Assembly (NCBI RefSeq): GCF_014892515.1
Contig: NZ_JADBGR010000056.1
Span: forward strand, 1 to 64,000
Direction: 5' to 3'
Origin: Myceligenerans pegani
GTDB lineage: Bacteria; Actinomycetota; Actinomycetes; Actinomycetales; Cellulomonadaceae
Length of the DNA stretch: 64,000 bases
The first letter of the stretch is position 1. Each line of letters begins with the position of its first letter. Under the pieces are notes generated by a model that made no database searches, was not told where the DNA came from, and was given only the letters and a program-made list of their open reading frames with translations. The position numbers and the translations under genes are program-made. Positions 1 through 7,800 of the stretch are shown one piece after another.

Positions 1-15
1 CCCGAGTTTGGTCAT
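1..15 (+). repeat. Left terminal inverted repeat of the IS
   Basis: CCCGAGTTTGGTCAT here is the inverse of the sequence at 1756-1770 with one mismatch. It may begin before base 1. Confidence 0.8.
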
Positions 16-20
16 TCGGG

Positions 21-1658
21 TTAGTGCGTGACGTCGTCGCGGTTCAGTGCGTCGAGGATGGTCTGCTGTGGGGTGGGGATCGCGGGCGGGAACGTGGCGG
101 TGGTGCCGTTGATGGTGATCGTTGCCGAGCGCAGGGGGCGTAGCTGGCGCACGATGTTGCGGATCGCCAGGCCGGTGCGGTCCTGGGCCGCGCGGGCGAC
201 GGCCAGGGCGGTGAACACGATGGTCAGGTGCGCCTCGATCGCGTCGCGGGTGCGGGCGAACATCGGCCGGGCGGCCAGATCGGTCTTGCTCATCCGGAAG
301 GACTGCTCCACGTGCCACAGGTCGTGGTAACAGGTCATCACCTCTGCCGGCGGCATCACCGTGGCCGGGATGTTGGTGACGTAGCCCTTCAGCCCGGCCA
401 GCGCTCGGGCTCGGGCCAGTGCCTTCTCGTCCAGGGTGCGTGCGTCCCCGCTGGTCTTGACGAACCTCGTGGCCTTCGCGGTCCGGGATCCGTCGATCAC
501 GTCCCGGGCGCGGTTCTCCTGCAGGGTCAAGGTCGCGTTGTCGCGCACGAACCGTTTGCGGGAGAAGGACCACACCGCCCGCCAGGACCGCGTGTGCGTG
601 GCCGGGTCCCAGACCGGTTCGCTGCGCAGCATCGGGTCGTTCTCGAGGTTCTGCCCGGTCTTCGGGGTGATGGTGTCGATGACCTGGGCGTCGGTGAACG
701 CGTCCCCGTGCCAGCGGAAGTGGGACTCCAGGTCGATCGGTGCCTTGGTCATCCTTGAGCCGACGATGAACCCGAGCTCGGCGCGGTCCAGCTCGGCCAG
801 GTTGCCCGCCGACAGCATGCCCGCGTCGGCGACCACCACGATCCCCTCGATACCGTGGCGAGCCTGGAACTGCTCGATGATCGGCACAATCGTCAGGCGC
901 TCTGCCTTGTTCCCCTCGAAACAGCCGATCTCCAGCGGGAACCCGTACCGGTCCACCAGCAGGCCCACGACGATCTGCGGGTCGACTCGTCGTTCCTTGG
1001 AGTAGCCGACCTTCCGCAGCCCGTCCTCTTTCTCGGCCTCGAAGTAGAGCGTGGTGACGTCGTACAAACACAACGACACATCACCGCTGGCCTGCGCGTG
1101 ATCGAAGCACAACCCGGCGATCTGGTCGCGGTAGCCGTTGCCGACGCAGCGGGCCAGGGTGCGGCGCATCGTCTTCTCGCTCGCCGGGCTGTGGCCCAGG
1201 TCCTTCAGAACCCGCCCCACGTCCAGGATCGAGGTCGGCTCCACGATCCGCGCGATCACCAGGTCCCGGAACGTCTCGTCCCCGATCCCGTCGAACCCCA
1301 GGTCGGCGAACACGCCTACCAGAGCGTCGAACAAGACACGCGAAGCGGTCGACTCCACCCGCGCGGGACCGACCCGCGGCGCCTGAGACGGGACCGGCTG
1401 GCCGCCGAGCAAGGCCGGCTCGCCAGGAGCCGGGACCAGTCCCACCGCGCGCGTCGTGGGCTCCAGACCCAAGTCAAGGACACCCTGCCGGCCGTCGGCA
1501 AGCAGGCCGCGGGCCCGTTCCAGCAGGAGGCCGAGCTCGGCCTCGGAGTGCGCCGACCCGAGGTGCTCCACGATCCGCTGACGACGCCCGCCGACGTACT
1601 CCGCGATCTGCACAGCCGTCGCCCCGGACGCGGTCCGGACCCGTCGAATGAACGCCAC
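21..1658 (-). CDS. IS1634-family DDE transposase
   Basis: A 545-aa transposase that would cut and join the ends of its own IS. It starts with GTG (MAFIRRVRTASG). An N-terminal region of about 190 residues precedes the DDE catalytic core. Visible acidic positions are the Asp of YDVTTLYFE, the Asp of VVADAGMLSAG and the Glu of WHVEQSFRMSK, the latter in the Y-x-R-E-like region typical of IS4/IS1634 enzymes. The length matches the family and no frameshift is visible, so it may be functional. Its stop codon lies in the subterminal repeat TTAGTGCGTGA. Confidence 0.9.
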   Translation of the reverse strand: MAFIRRVRTASGATAVQIAEYVGGRRQRIVEHLGSAHSEAELGLLLERARGLLADGRQGVLDLGLEPTTRAVGLVPAPGEPALLGGQPVPSQAPRVGPARVESTASRVLFDALVGVFADLGFDGIGDETFRDLVIARIVEPTSILDVGRVLKDLGHSPASEKTMRRTLARCVGNGYRDQIAGLCFDHAQASGDVSLCLYDVTTLYFEAEKEDGLRKVGYSKERRVDPQIVVGLLVDRYGFPLEIGCFEGNKAERLTIVPIIEQFQARHGIEGIVVVADAGMLSAGNLAELDRAELGFIVGSRMTKAPIDLESHFRWHGDAFTDAQVIDTITPKTGQNLENDPMLRSEPVWDPATHTRSWRAVWSFSRKRFVRDNATLTLQENRARDVIDGSRTAKATRFVKTSGDARTLDEKALARARALAGLKGYVTNIPATVMPPAEVMTCYHDLWHVEQSFRMSKTDLAARPMFARTRDAIEAHLTIVFTALAVARAAQDRTGLAIRNIVRQLRPLRSATITINGTTATFPPAIPTPQQTILDALNRDDVTH

Positions 1659-1680
1659 CCACCGAGCGTAGGCCAGCCCG

Positions 1681-1704
1681 TTAGTGCGTGAAACCGCGCA
1701 CTAA
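1681..1704. repeat. Subterminal hairpin upstream of the transposase gene
   Basis: TTAGTGCG (1681-1688) and CGCACTAA (1697-1704) form a perfect 8-bp inverted repeat with an 8-nt spacer. Its left arm repeats the sequence at the other IS end (21-30). It could be a transposase-binding site or part of the promoter; both roles are inferred. Confidence 0.5.
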
Positions 1705-1755
1705 GACCACCATCACCACAGGTCACAGCACTGCGCCAGCACGGATCAAGCCGAG

Positions 1756-1770
1756 ATGACCAAACTCAGG
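1756..1770 (-). repeat. Right terminal inverted repeat of the IS
   Basis: ATGACCAAACTCAGG is the inverse partner of the left end at 1-15. The next gene's stop codon (1773-1775, minus strand) lies immediately outside it. Confidence 0.8.
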
Positions 1771-1772
1771 TC

Positions 1773-3689
1773 TCAGTCCGCTAGCGTGATGAGTGGTGGA
1801 GGCGTCTCACCAAGGACGGTGGGGAGCCGATACACGGTCGGGGTGATGTCGACGGACCGAGAGGCGTTGACGAGTACGGGTGGTACCCAGACGGGCCGGA
1901 TGAGTGTCTTGCCAGGCCCGTATCTCTGTCGGCGCCAGTGGCCGCGTCGGCGATGTGGTGCGACTCGTCTGCCGGTGGATGTGCTGTCTGCGGGTGTGCT
2001 ACTGGACATGCGTGCCACATTCAGCACCCGTACTGGACGGGAGGCTGCTCGCCGGGCTGCTTGGACACGACCTGTTGTGACATCGGCGATGTCGTTGTCG
2101 GCTTCGTGCCAGCGGCCCCATGCTGCGACAGCCGCTGCGTTCATTACCACGCCAGCTAGCGCGGCTGGCAGAGCGCTACGCAATGCAGGAATGGTCAAGC
2201 GGCCCATTACTAGGCCGTGACCAGCGCCGTCAATGGCGAGACACCAGGTGAACTCGTCGCGCAGGTTGCCCTCATCGTCAGCCATTAAGAGGATGCCTTC
2301 CACCTTGGCCCCATATTTTGCGACGGCGTCTCGGAGCGTCTTGGGGGCGTCGGCGTCAAACTTGGGCGGATTGCTGTGCATCGTGACAACGCTCGCCATT
2401 CCCCTCTCAAGCTCCGACACCCAGTGGCGAACTGTGGGATTGACAGGCGCCCCTCTCCCTCTCGGCGGCAGCCACAAAGATTCGGCGAACACGACGAGCT
2501 GTGAATCGAACGGCATGCGGATCAGGGCCGCGTCGTCCGGTGTAGGAGGGTCTGCGTCGAGGTAGCCGTGTGTCTGCGCGGGCGGAAGCCAGAATGGTAC
2601 GCAGGTGCGTAGACCAACAGAGACGATCGCCAGGTGCTCAACCAGAGGTGACGGCTCGAAGGAGGACCACGTGCTTTCGTCAGCGGGGTCCGCGCTCGCG
2701 GGGACGCGCTGCTCGGCAAAGCGTGACCAGATGCCGAGGGCGATGTTGGCGTATACGTGCCGAATGCTCATTGCGTCTATCGGCCGAGAGAACCTCGGGA
2801 GGGGCGACCAGGGAGTCAGAAGTGCGTCGGCATCTTTAAGCGACTGTCGGTCGGCGACGGCTTGCCCCCGCAGAGCGTCGGCGCGCAGCAGGTTGTGCGC
2901 CCGGGGACGTCCCGGGTGGGGAGCGTCTGCCGTAATCGCCCCCAGTCCGGCCAGGGTTGCATAGGGGTGGCCGCGATCGGTGTACAGCGGCGGCGCGGGA
3001 AACATGGTGTGCGCGGCGTCCCGGTCCACCCGATGCATGTCAACGTCGAACAGCTTCTCGAGCCGGCGGTAAAGGTCATCCGCCGTTGCAGCGTCGATCC
3101 CGTGATTCGCCACGCCGGCCACCTGCTGGCATGCACGAACCAGCATGGGCCGCGCGGGAATCCCTTCATCAGGATCGAAGATCCGCGCATAGCTTGTCGC
3201 GTGGTCGCCATCTGGGGCTTTGGAATGGCGTCGTTGCCCCCGCGCGCGTTGAAGCCGGTAGGCCCCCTCTTCCCCCAGGTCACCTTCCTTGCCGTCGACG
3301 AGCCGGCCGTGCACGCCGAGCTTGTCCATCATCCATTCGACCTGCTCACGGTTCGTCATCTGAGCAGGAGCAACGTCCATAAGGCGGTCGCTGACCTGGT
3401 CCCATGCGCGCTGCACGCGGGAGTGGTGAATTCGTGTGACCTTCACATCCGCTGAGGCGGCGTCCCTCTCTCGCTCAAGGCGTGCCACCTTCGCCGCGAG
3501 CCCGGCGTCCCGAGCTGCGATGAGGTCTTTGAGGCGGGCTCTAGCGGTCTCAGCCTGCTGAGCAAGCGCTCGGGCAGCGGTCAGGCGGGCGCGCTCGGCG
3601 GTTGTCTCTTCTTCGATGTTCTCGAGCTGATTCCATAACGACTTGGTGTCGGCGTTGATCTTGCGCGCCTTGTGTTTACCTCTCACCAC
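1773..3689 (-). CDS. Large uncharacterized protein with AcrVA2-like C-terminal motif
   Basis: A 638-aa protein with a GTG start overlapping the previous gene by 14 bp. Residues about 15-85 are a charged coiled coil (Gln/Glu/Ala/Arg heptads). The middle contains beta-rich stretches such as ALIRMPFDSQLVVFAESL and VEGILLMADDEGNLRDEFTWCL, seen in a broad set of actinobacterial hypothetical proteins. The C-terminus carries HRRRGHWRRQRYGPG followed by VWVPPVLVN. From memory, this resembles the C-terminal HIRRGHW...FVN segment of the anti-CRISPR AcrVA2. Function is not known. The IS right end lies three bases beyond the stop codon, so the gene appears intact. Confidence 0.7.
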   Translation of the reverse strand: MVRGKHKARKINADTKSLWNQLENIEEETTAERARLTAARALAQQAETARARLKDLIAARDAGLAAKVARLERERDAASADVKVTRIHHSRVQRAWDQVSDRLMDVAPAQMTNREQVEWMMDKLGVHGRLVDGKEGDLGEEGAYRLQRARGQRRHSKAPDGDHATSYARIFDPDEGIPARPMLVRACQQVAGVANHGIDAATADDLYRRLEKLFDVDMHRVDRDAAHTMFPAPPLYTDRGHPYATLAGLGAITADAPHPGRPRAHNLLRADALRGQAVADRQSLKDADALLTPWSPLPRFSRPIDAMSIRHVYANIALGIWSRFAEQRVPASADPADESTWSSFEPSPLVEHLAIVSVGLRTCVPFWLPPAQTHGYLDADPPTPDDAALIRMPFDSQLVVFAESLWLPPRGRGAPVNPTVRHWVSELERGMASVVTMHSNPPKFDADAPKTLRDAVAKYGAKVEGILLMADDEGNLRDEFTWCLAIDGAGHGLVMGRLTIPALRSALPAALAGVVMNAAAVAAWGRWHEADNDIADVTTGRVQAARRAASRPVRVLNVARMSSSTPADSTSTGRRVAPHRRRGHWRRQRYGPGKTLIRPVWVPPVLVNASRSVDITPTVYRLPTVLGETPPPLITLAD

Positions 3690-4089
3690 TGCGCGACGAA
3701 CCCCTTCTCTCCACGTCGAGCTCCAGCTCCATCACGGCGTCGGCCAGTGCGTTGTCAAGTTTCTCCGCGAGATAGGACCCGACCCATTGGCTGGGTCCAG
3801 CTGGACGAGCCGACTCGATCATGCGACGTCGAAGCTCCCGAATGTGCTCTACGGCGCGTCGATGGCCCTCCGCTTCCGCCTCTAGGCCCAGGATCTCTTC
3901 CATGAGTGCTTCAACTTGAGGACTGGTCGCTGCATCCATCTCGCGGGAAGTGATCCTGATTGCGGCGTTCAGCGTGGGCAACTCTGAGGCACTTCGCTCG
4001 GCGGCCAGTCGCTCCTCACGCACTATGCGGAACGCATCTCTCGCCTCGGCGACCAGTTCCCTGAGTGCGTCACGCTCGTCAGCTACCAA
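3676..4089 (-). CDS. Small coiled-coil protein, first gene of a two-gene unit
   Basis: A 137-aa, highly charged, mostly helical protein (Glu, Ala, Arg, Leu rich) predicted to form a coiled coil over most of its length. The likely start is TTG at 4089, with AAGGG about 8 nt upstream. Its end overlaps the 638-aa gene by 14 bp, so the two are probably translated together, and the partner also begins with a coiled coil. A physical complex between them is therefore plausible. I recognise no family. Confidence 0.6.
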   Translation of the reverse strand: MVADERDALRELVAEARDAFRIVREERLAAERSASELPTLNAAIRITSREMDAATSPQVEALMEEILGLEAEAEGHRRAVEHIRELRRRMIESARPAGPSQWVGSYLAEKLDNALADAVMELELDVERRGSSRSGER

Positions 4090-4111
4090 GAATCAGGCCC
4101 TTCGGACGGCT

Positions 4112-4128
4112 GAGTACTAATCGTACTC
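4112..4128. promoter_or_regulatory. Candidate operator upstream of the coiled-coil gene
   Basis: GAGTAC-TAATC-GTACTC is a perfect 6-bp inverted repeat with a 5-nt spacer, 23 bp upstream of the start at 4089, where a promoter would lie. The protein that binds it is unknown. Confidence 0.4.
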
Positions 4129-4332
4129 TGAGAGACATCGACAAACTAGCTCTATGACGCAGAGAAGTGGGTGAACTCGCAGACGGAATTCGTACCGGGG
4201 AGCATCGAAGACAAAGCCACCCGGGCCGTGGGAGGACGCGCGCTCGCCAACCCGGGGTAGGGCGAATCTCCAGTGCCCGTCGCGCGGGCGAACTCACCCG
4301 AGACCGGCAACCATGCACTCGACCCGTCCGGG

Positions 4333-4824
4333 TCATCCCGACGCTGCGTCGGCGCCCTCGGCGAAGTAGTCGGTGAGCATCTCGGTCACCCACGCCGCCT
4401 GCCTGACTTCGCCACGTGGGCCGAACTCGGTGAACCACGGCTTGATGTCGAGCACCGGGGTTCCGTCGACCGCGTCCAGGTCTTCGACGTGCAGGTCGAG
4501 GCCGTCGACGTCGATGAGTCGGCACCGGCTCACGCCGAGCCAGTTCAGACGGCGCATGTTGCGATGCCCGAAGATCCCGACCTCGGGCCAGTCCGGGTTG
4601 TTGCGCGGACGACGCGCGCCGGGGTGCAGGTCAGTCTTGTCGGTCAGGTGGAAATGGAACGCGATCTCCAGGTGGGAGAAATCCTCCAGCCCCTTGGTCG
4701 CCTCGACCGGGAACCGGTCGCCGTCGATCCGGATGATCGACCGGGTCCCTCCCCAGAAGTCGTCGGTCGGCTCGGTTCGCCCGCCGATCACGCGCGCGAC
4801 GGGGATCATCTCGATCGGTTCCAT
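4333..4824 (-). CDS. TrmO/TsaA-like methyltransferase family protein (UPF0066)
   Basis: A 163-aa protein of the TsaA/TrmO fold. Characterised members use S-adenosylmethionine to methylate N6-threonylcarbamoyl-A37 in tRNA. The ATG at 4824 is chosen because GAGGAG lies just upstream; an earlier in-frame ATG at 4851 overlaps the preceding stop. Family features visible are RTEPTDDFWGG, FPVEATKGLEDFSHLE, RPRNNPDWPEVGIFGHRN and LDAVDGTPVLDIKPW. It follows the HTH regulator gene directly and is probably cotranscribed with it. Its substrate in this element is unknown. Confidence 0.8.
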   Translation of the reverse strand: MEPIEMIPVARVIGGRTEPTDDFWGGTRSIIRIDGDRFPVEATKGLEDFSHLEIAFHFHLTDKTDLHPGARRPRNNPDWPEVGIFGHRNMRRLNWLGVSRCRLIDVDGLDLHVEDLDAVDGTPVLDIKPWFTEFGPRGEVRQAAWVTEMLTDYFAEGADAASG

Positions 4825-4847
4825 CAGTCTCCTCAGCTCCGGTCGGA

Positions 4848-6239
4848 TCAAACTGTCGCGAGGTACGCGGCGGCCCGCTGGTCCAGCTCAGCCATCTCAG
4901 GACTCGCCGATCGGCCGTGCACCAGCGCATTCCGCATCGTAGTGACGGTCTGACGTGCCCGTGCAGAGTGCACCCCGGCCATCGCGTCGAGTGCATCGGA
5001 CCATGTCGCGCACGCCTGATCCAGGTTCCCGGTCGCGGCCTGGACTTCGCCGAGGTAGCCGAGCGTGACCGCGTGGGTCCTGGCAAAGGGCTGTTTGGCG
5101 CGCGCTCGCGCGCTGTGGGCGAGGGCGGCCTTGGCGCCCTTGAGGTCGCCGCTGGCGTACAAGGCCCGGCCTGTTTCGTGGGCGAGTGATGCTTCGGAGA
5201 AGAAGAACACTCGTCCTGGCTCATCCCCGTTCGCCCCGGCATTACGCAGGTCGTTCTCGGCTCGCAGCAAGGTGGCGCCGGCAGCGCCGCCGAGTCCGGC
5301 TGCTGCCAGGGCTCGCCCGTGTACGACGCCGAGCAGAGATCGTTCCCGGGCACACGCCGCCCTGTAGCGATCGCCGTTGACAGAGGCTTCGGCAAGGGCG
5401 AGTGCATCGCGCGTCTGCTCAAGCTCGACGGCCTGGTGCGCCATGGCACGCAGGGTGTGCCCGGCCATCGCGGGGTCGTTTGCCTCGTCGGCGAGCTGAA
5501 CCGACGTCGTGAAGTACTTCTTGGCGACGGCATGATCCGCGTCGTCGAATGCCATCCAACCCACCAGATACGCAAGCTCCGACGCGGCCGAGAACATTGC
5601 GCGGCGCGTTGCGTCGTTCGCGTACCTTCCGTTCAGCATCGCCTGCACGTCATCGAGGAAGTAGCGAGCAACCCTCTCGCGGCCGTGGCCGCCTCCATGA
5701 CGCTGGTCCTTGCGGGAGAATCCAGCAATTGCTGCGCGCACTCGGGCCACGTCGCTGAGCCCGTAGCGCTGACCATTGACGCTGCTCCGACCGGCTGGGG
5801 TTTCCGAGACGCCCAACGCCAGGATCGAGGTCGCTGCGGCGCCCAGGGCCGTGCGCCTCGTGATCTCTTCTGACTGCAACGGGAGCGAGATGAGGTTGCT
5901 GAGACTGAACACGTCCTCATTACGCACCGTCGGAGGGTCCGGTTCCAAACTCGCGTGCCGGCCTCGCGGAGTCGGCCGGAAGCCGAGTTCGGCGTCAGAT
6001 TGACAACCCAGCACCTGCCGGAGTGCGTCCCGGTAGGTGGCGCCGGGGCATCGCACGTCGCCACGTTCGTACTTCGCGTAGGCGGACTCAGTCAGGGCCG
6101 AGTGTGCGCCGGTCGACTCCCAGATGTACTTGTTCACGGCCTCGACGAGCTCTGCGCGGCTCATCGGCCTGCCTGGAGTTACAGGTGATGGGAGGCGCAA
6201 CCGGGCGCTCCGCAGCAACTCGTTCGGCGTCGCTCCCAT
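4848..6239 (-). CDS. HTH regulator with TPR-like C-terminal region
   Basis: A 463-aa protein. Residues about 1-85 form an XRE-like DNA-binding segment (LTESAYAKYERGDVRCPG), as in Streptomyces-type regulators. The rest is helical repeats rich in Ala and Leu resembling tetratricopeptide repeats (for example GHTLRAMAHQAVELEQTRDALALAEAS). A short segment at about 133-147 (RRTALGAAATSILAL) looks hydrophobic. The ATG is preceded by AAGGGG. It diverges from the HAD operon, and the shared spacer holds tandem TTGACARCCAG repeats that could be its binding sites. A sensor-regulator role is inferred. Confidence 0.75.
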   Translation of the reverse strand: MGATPNELLRSARLRLPSPVTPGRPMSRAELVEAVNKYIWESTGAHSALTESAYAKYERGDVRCPGATYRDALRQVLGCQSDAELGFRPTPRGRHASLEPDPPTVRNEDVFSLSNLISLPLQSEEITRRTALGAAATSILALGVSETPAGRSSVNGQRYGLSDVARVRAAIAGFSRKDQRHGGGHGRERVARYFLDDVQAMLNGRYANDATRRAMFSAASELAYLVGWMAFDDADHAVAKKYFTTSVQLADEANDPAMAGHTLRAMAHQAVELEQTRDALALAEASVNGDRYRAACARERSLLGVVHGRALAAAGLGGAAGATLLRAENDLRNAGANGDEPGRVFFFSEASLAHETGRALYASGDLKGAKAALAHSARARAKQPFARTHAVTLGYLGEVQAATGNLDQACATWSDALDAMAGVHSARARQTVTTMRNALVHGRSASPEMAELDQRAAAYLATV

Positions 6240-6310
6240 GTCATCCCCTTTGTGGACTGCGGTCGATTATTTCGCACGTTCGCCTCGCTGCACAGCCTGA
6301 CCGGCCCAGA

Positions 6311-6338
6311 TTGACAGCCAGTTTGACAACCAGACTGG
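6311..6338. promoter_or_regulatory. Tandem repeats in a divergent promoter region
   Basis: TTGACAGCCAG (6311-6321) and TTGACAACCAG (6323-6333) repeat with a 12-bp period, and the second runs into ACTGG, giving a CCAG...CTGG dyad. They lie between the regulator gene and the HAD gene. They may be -35-like elements, operator repeats, or both. Confidence 0.45.
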
Positions 6339-6376
6339 TATTCCTGCCCACGGGGTCCGACGGGATGTTGGGATGC

Positions 6377-7255
6377 ATGATCAACACGCATCCCGCCTTC
6401 CAGGCAACGACGCCCGGCCGCCCGGTCAAGGTGGTGTTCCTCGACTACGACGGCACGATCGTGCGCAACGGGAACGACGACGTGCCGGAGCCTGTACGGC
6501 GCGCGGTTGCCCGGGCCATCGCGAAGGGCATCAAGGTCGTGCCCTGCACCGGCCGGTCCGCACTGGGCATCTTGCCCGTGGCCGAACTCCTCGGCTTGGG
6601 CAAGGGCGCGATGTTCATCGCCTCCAACGGCGCGATCACCGGCGAACTGACCGGAGACCGTCGTCGCCCGTTCGAGGTGATCCGTCAGCGGGGGTTCGAC
6701 CCGTGGGCCGCATTCACCGTGAGTATGGCTGTGGAGCCCCAGGTGGCGATGGCGGTCGAGCAGGTCGGGGTCGGGTGGCGCGTGAACAAGCCCTTCCCCG
6801 CGAACCGTCTGCGCGGGCTCCAGCACCTCGTGGACGAGCGGGTGCTGTGGTCGGAGCACACCACCCGCGCCGTCGTCCACGCCCCGGGGATCGCGGCCTA
6901 TGCCGCGCAGATCGAAGGCACCGGCTGCACCGTGAACCGCGCCGCCGATGACTGGCTGGACATCACGAAACGCGGCCTGTCCAAGGCGAGCGAAGCCGAC
7001 GCACTGCGCCAGCGGTGGGGCATCCACCCCGACGACACCGCCGCGATCGGTGACGCCCGCAACGACATCCCGCTGCTGCACCAGGTCCAGCACGCCTTCG
7101 CCATGGGCGACGCCGACCAGGTGGTCAAGGACGCCGCCGACTACATCGTCGGCTCCATCGACTATCACGGGGCGGCCGCCGCGCTGAACTCGCTGACGCT
7201 CTCCACCCGGGAGTCCAGCCAGGTACGGGTCGACACAGGAGTGGGCGCGCGATGA
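6377..7255 (+). CDS. HAD superfamily (Cof-type) phosphatase
   Basis: A 292-aa protein starting MINTHPAF. Motif I is LDYDGTIV (the nucleophile and acid-base Asp pair) near residue 20. Motif IV is IGDARNDIPLL near residue 220, with a cap domain between, as in Cof/IIB sugar-phosphate phosphatases. An in-frame ATG at 6365 is an alternative start. It opens a three-gene run with ATGA and GTGA overlaps (85-aa and 26-aa genes), divergent from the HTH regulator. The substrate cannot be predicted. Confidence 0.8.
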   Translation: MINTHPAFQATTPGRPVKVVFLDYDGTIVRNGNDDVPEPVRRAVARAIAKGIKVVPCTGRSALGILPVAELLGLGKGAMFIASNGAITGELTGDRRRPFEVIRQRGFDPWAAFTVSMAVEPQVAMAVEQVGVGWRVNKPFPANRLRGLQHLVDERVLWSEHTTRAVVHAPGIAAYAAQIEGTGCTVNRAADDWLDITKRGLSKASEADALRQRWGIHPDDTAAIGDARNDIPLLHQVQHAFAMGDADQVVKDAADYIVGSIDYHGAAAALNSLTLSTRESSQVRVDTGVGAR

Positions 7256-7509
7256 GCATCTTCGAGGGCGAGGAAGACGTCACCGCCGAAGCCACACACG
7301 GACCAGCACGGCAGCCCATCCGCTGGAAGGAGGGCGACCGCGTACGGGTCGTGGGCGGGTCGCGTCTGCTGCTCGGCGCGACCGGCACCGTCGTCGAGGT
7401 CGAGGTCTTCGAGGCCGGGCAGGTCCGGGTCGATATCGATCGGGCCGGGTTCGGCAGGGCACTCCTGGCTTCCCACGAACTGGAACCGGTCGACGGGACG
7501 ACGCCGTGA
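7252..7509 (+). CDS. Small protein, possibly SH3/KOW-like
   Basis: An 85-aa protein whose ATG overlaps the HAD gene stop (ATGA), so it is translationally coupled. The segment WKEGDRVRVVGGSRLLLGATGTVVEVEV, followed by alternating beta strands, suggests a small SH3/KOW-type barrel. No specific family is recognised. Its constant coupling to the phosphatase is the only functional hint. Confidence 0.65.
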   Translation: MSIFEGEEDVTAEATHGPARQPIRWKEGDRVRVVGGSRLLLGATGTVVEVEVFEAGQVRVDIDRAGFGRALLASHELEPVDGTTP

Positions 7510-7586
7510 TCTGGCTGGTGGTCGGCTACATCGCCCTGCTCGCCGTACTACTAGGCATGCTGCACGCCTCGCGAGTGAGGCGCTAG
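7506..7586 (+). CDS. 26-aa single-pass membrane micro-protein
   Basis: GTG at 7506 overlaps the stop of the previous gene (GTGA). The product reads MIWLVVGYIALLAVLLGMLH followed by ASRVRR: one hydrophobic helix with a basic tail, so the N-terminus is probably outside. Coupling and composition support it as real. The function is unknown. Confidence 0.5.
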   Translation: MIWLVVGYIALLAVLLGMLHASRVRR

Positions 7587-7693
7587 ACGCCCGCAATCGC
7601 ACAGCCTTTCTGGCGCTCCTGACTTTCCGTTCTTGTGGCCGGACGTGCACCCCCGGAATCCCTGCACCTCCTTGCACAGCGCTCGGCCGCGAG

Positions 7694-7756
7694 CCCGCCC
7701 ACCCCCGGGCGGGTACCCAGGCGGGCCGGGACCGACGCCCCTCGGTCCCGGCCCGC
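7694..7756. other. Two adjacent strong hairpins
   Basis: The first is CCCGCCC/GGGCGGG (7694-7713, 7-bp stem). The second is a perfect 15-bp stem at 7721-7735 and 7742-7756 with a 6-nt loop. They follow the HAD operon and precede the next gene by 45 bp. A terminator is the simplest reading; a single-strand or replication-related site of the element is an alternative. Confidence 0.55.
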
Positions 7757-7800
7757 ACCCAGACAACCGCCGACCACACACCCGGAAGGTAACGACCGAC

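Larger units (their letters stand above)
1..1770 (-). mobile_element. IS1634-family insertion sequence
   Basis: A single transposase gene is flanked by near-identical terminal inverted repeats at 1-15 and 1756-1770, matching at 14 of 15 positions (core GAGTTTGGTCAT). The left tip lies on the first base of the window, so the exact left end and any target duplication cannot be checked. A second repeat, TTAGTGCGTGA, occurs inside both ends (21-31 and 1681-1691) in the same orientation. The right tip stops three bases from the stop codon of the neighbouring gene. Confidence 0.85.
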
